A DNA stretch of 23,988 bases. It comes from Clostridia bacterium. Lineage in GTDB: Bacteria; Bacillota; Sulfobacillia; SLMV01. The notes below the pieces were generated by a model, which was given only the letters and a program-made list of their open reading frames with translations, searched no databases and was not told where the DNA came from. Where the stretch lies: positions 1-23,988 of the forward strand of contig SLMV01000036.1 of the NCBI GenBank assembly GCA_007133365.1, read 5' to 3'. This document shows, in pieces, positions 23,247-23,988 of the stretch. The translations under genes were made by a program, and so were the position numbers. Every line of letters begins with the position of its first letter. Within the stretch, counting starts at the first letter, position 1.

Positions 23247-23988
23247 CAACCGATAAACCCCGTGAGAATCGACGTTCACGGGGTTTTCTTTATTCTGGCA
23301 AGATCGCGAATTATCCCTTTTTGGCACGGATTGGGCACGCTCGCGATCGGAAACAATCTGACCGAGGGTATCGGCAGCGTCCCGTTGCATGTCGGGAATG
23401 GCGTGTGAATAGGTGTCCAGGGTGGTGGCAAGCCGACTGTGACCGAGTCGTTCCTGAACGATTTTATGGTGCATACTCTGCTCCAACATAATCGTCGCAG
23501 CAGTATGTCGTAGATCGTGGAACCGGATCTCCGGCAGTCCGGCTTCCCGGGCCAGCTGCTTAAACTGTCTAAGGAGATTCCGAGGACGAATCCAAGTGCC
23601 GATTCGGGTCACGAAAACCAGCTCGGGATGTGCCCAACTGCCGGCGTACCGTAGCTTTTCTTCTGCCCGTTTTCTGCGGTGCTCATCCAGTATCCGGTGG
23701 TCCCCCACGCCGATGCTGATGGTGCGGGTGCCACCTTTGGGTTCACCTAGATAGAGATGGCCGTCCTGGGTGCGGTGCAATGCTTGGCGGATCCGGATCC
23801 GTCGATTGGCAATATCTTCCCATCTGAGCCCCAGCAGCTCGCCTTGTCACATCCCGGTGGTGATAGCCAACCGGAACAGCGCATACAAGCGATGGCCCCG
23901 GATATATCTGAGAAAGCATAAGGTTTGTTCCGTGGACCAATAGCGCATCACCCGGGCGTCGAGCTTGGGAGGGGTAACCCTGTTGTTG
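23247..23988. mobile_element. one end of an element integrated at tRNA-Ala
   Basis: An integrase gene directed at the 3' end of a complete tRNA gene is the usual layout of a prophage or genomic island end, with attL in the tRNA. The host gene order (rsfS normally followed by other housekeeping genes) ends here. No second att copy is inside the window, so the element's other end and cargo lie to the right. Confidence 0.6.
23255..23287 (+). terminator. terminator after tRNA-Ala
   Basis: AAACCCCGTGA (23255-23265) pairs perfectly with TCACGGGGTTT (23276-23286) around a 10-base loop, and TTTT (23284-23287) then CTTT follows. Read on the minus strand it has only three T, so it may work weakly for the integrase transcript as well. 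Confidence 0.8.

Larger units (their letters stand above)
23148..23988 (-). pseudogene. tyrosine recombinase/integrase, stop codon at the catalytic Arg; 5' end outside window
   Basis: Read from the right edge (first full codon at 23987), the frame gives a phage-type integrase catalytic domain. It passes through DARVMRYWSTEQTLCFLRYI and LYALFRLAITTGM, then meets TGA at 23849-23847 and continues QGELLGLRWEDIANRRIRI. The family consensus is TGMRxGE, so the stop occupies the first catalytic arginine. Downstream the H-x-x-R box (FHDLRHTAAT), the GH of ERLGHSRLATTLDTY and the tyrosine (TYSHAIP) are intact. Restart at TTG 23780 would give 210 residues without Arg I. After about 23340 the frame leaves the integrase, crosses the terminator and runs antisense through the entire tRNA-Ala to a TAA at 23150-23148; that tail is not integrase. 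One base change explains the lesion, so decay is recent or a sequencing error is possible. Confidence 0.85.

Noticed and set aside
23201..23491. 96-codon plus-strand frame starting in the tRNA
   Set aside because: It begins inside tRNA-Ala and runs antisense to the integrase pseudogene; no ribosome site.
23743..23940. 65-codon minus-strand frame near the right edge
   Set aside because: It is another frame of the integrase gene; the integrase frame itself continues across this stretch with the single TGA, so no frameshift is needed.
1..23988. CRISPR array, insertion sequence or replication origin
   Set aside because: I found no regularly spaced repeats, no transposase gene and no DnaA-box cluster in the window.

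Overview
This window is about 24 kb of chromosomal DNA from a bacterium that is very probably a member of the Bacillota (Firmicutes). The evidence is strong AGGAGG-type ribosome binding sites, a T-box leader in front of valS, the order maf-radC-mreBCD-mrdA-min-rodA followed by the radical-SAM pair, rng, rplU-prp-rpmA, obgE, nadD and rsfS, an L27 with a cleavable N-terminal extension next to its protease Prp, and a MinE protein (clostridial-type rather than bacillus-type Min). The base composition looks moderate, slightly above half G+C. Non-ATG starts are unusually common: mrdA, minD, minE, rodA, TIGR03960, obgE and rsfS probably start with TTG, and five more genes start with GTG. A deep-branching, Sulfobacillus-like lineage is a guess only; I cannot place the species.

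Layout. Positions 1-1085 hold the 3' part of a cheR-like methyltransferase gene and a cheX-like phosphatase gene. Positions 1082-4080 form the valS unit: promoter, T-box leader with terminator, and valyl-tRNA synthetase. Positions 4249-6769 carry a SPOR-domain membrane protein, a small DUF4321 membrane protein, maf and radC. Positions 6798-13780 form a rod-shape and septum-placement cluster: mreB, mreC, mreD, mrdA (PBP2), minD, minE, rodA. No minC lies in it. Positions 13901-18238 carry a promoter followed by a B12/radical-SAM protein, its DUF2344 partner and RNase G/E. Positions 18251-21306 begin with a good promoter and a structured leader, followed by rplU-prp-rpmA-obgE-nadD. Positions 21452-23109 encode a LytR-CpsA-Psr wall-polymer ligase and RsfS. 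A tRNA-Ala(GGC) gene with its own promoter and terminator follows at 23174-23246.

From the tRNA gene to the right edge is what looks like one end of an integrated element. A tyrosine-recombinase gene points at the tRNA. It is a pseudogene in this sequence: an in-frame TGA stands exactly where the first catalytic arginine codon of the family should be. Its reading frame then runs through the terminator and antisense through the whole tRNA gene.

How the genes fit together: most of the window is envelope growth and division (MreBCD with PBP2 and RodA as the elongation machine, MinD/MinE for midcell placement, the SPOR protein and the LCP ligase acting on the wall) next to ribosome and translation functions (ValS, RNase G, L21, L27 and its protease, Obg, RsfS, tRNA-Ala). 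The observations I consider most worth a second look are the integrase lesion, the missing minC with a short well-initiated ORF overlapping the minD start, and 17-bp perfect dyads (7-3-7) sitting on core promoter elements at two separate promoters.
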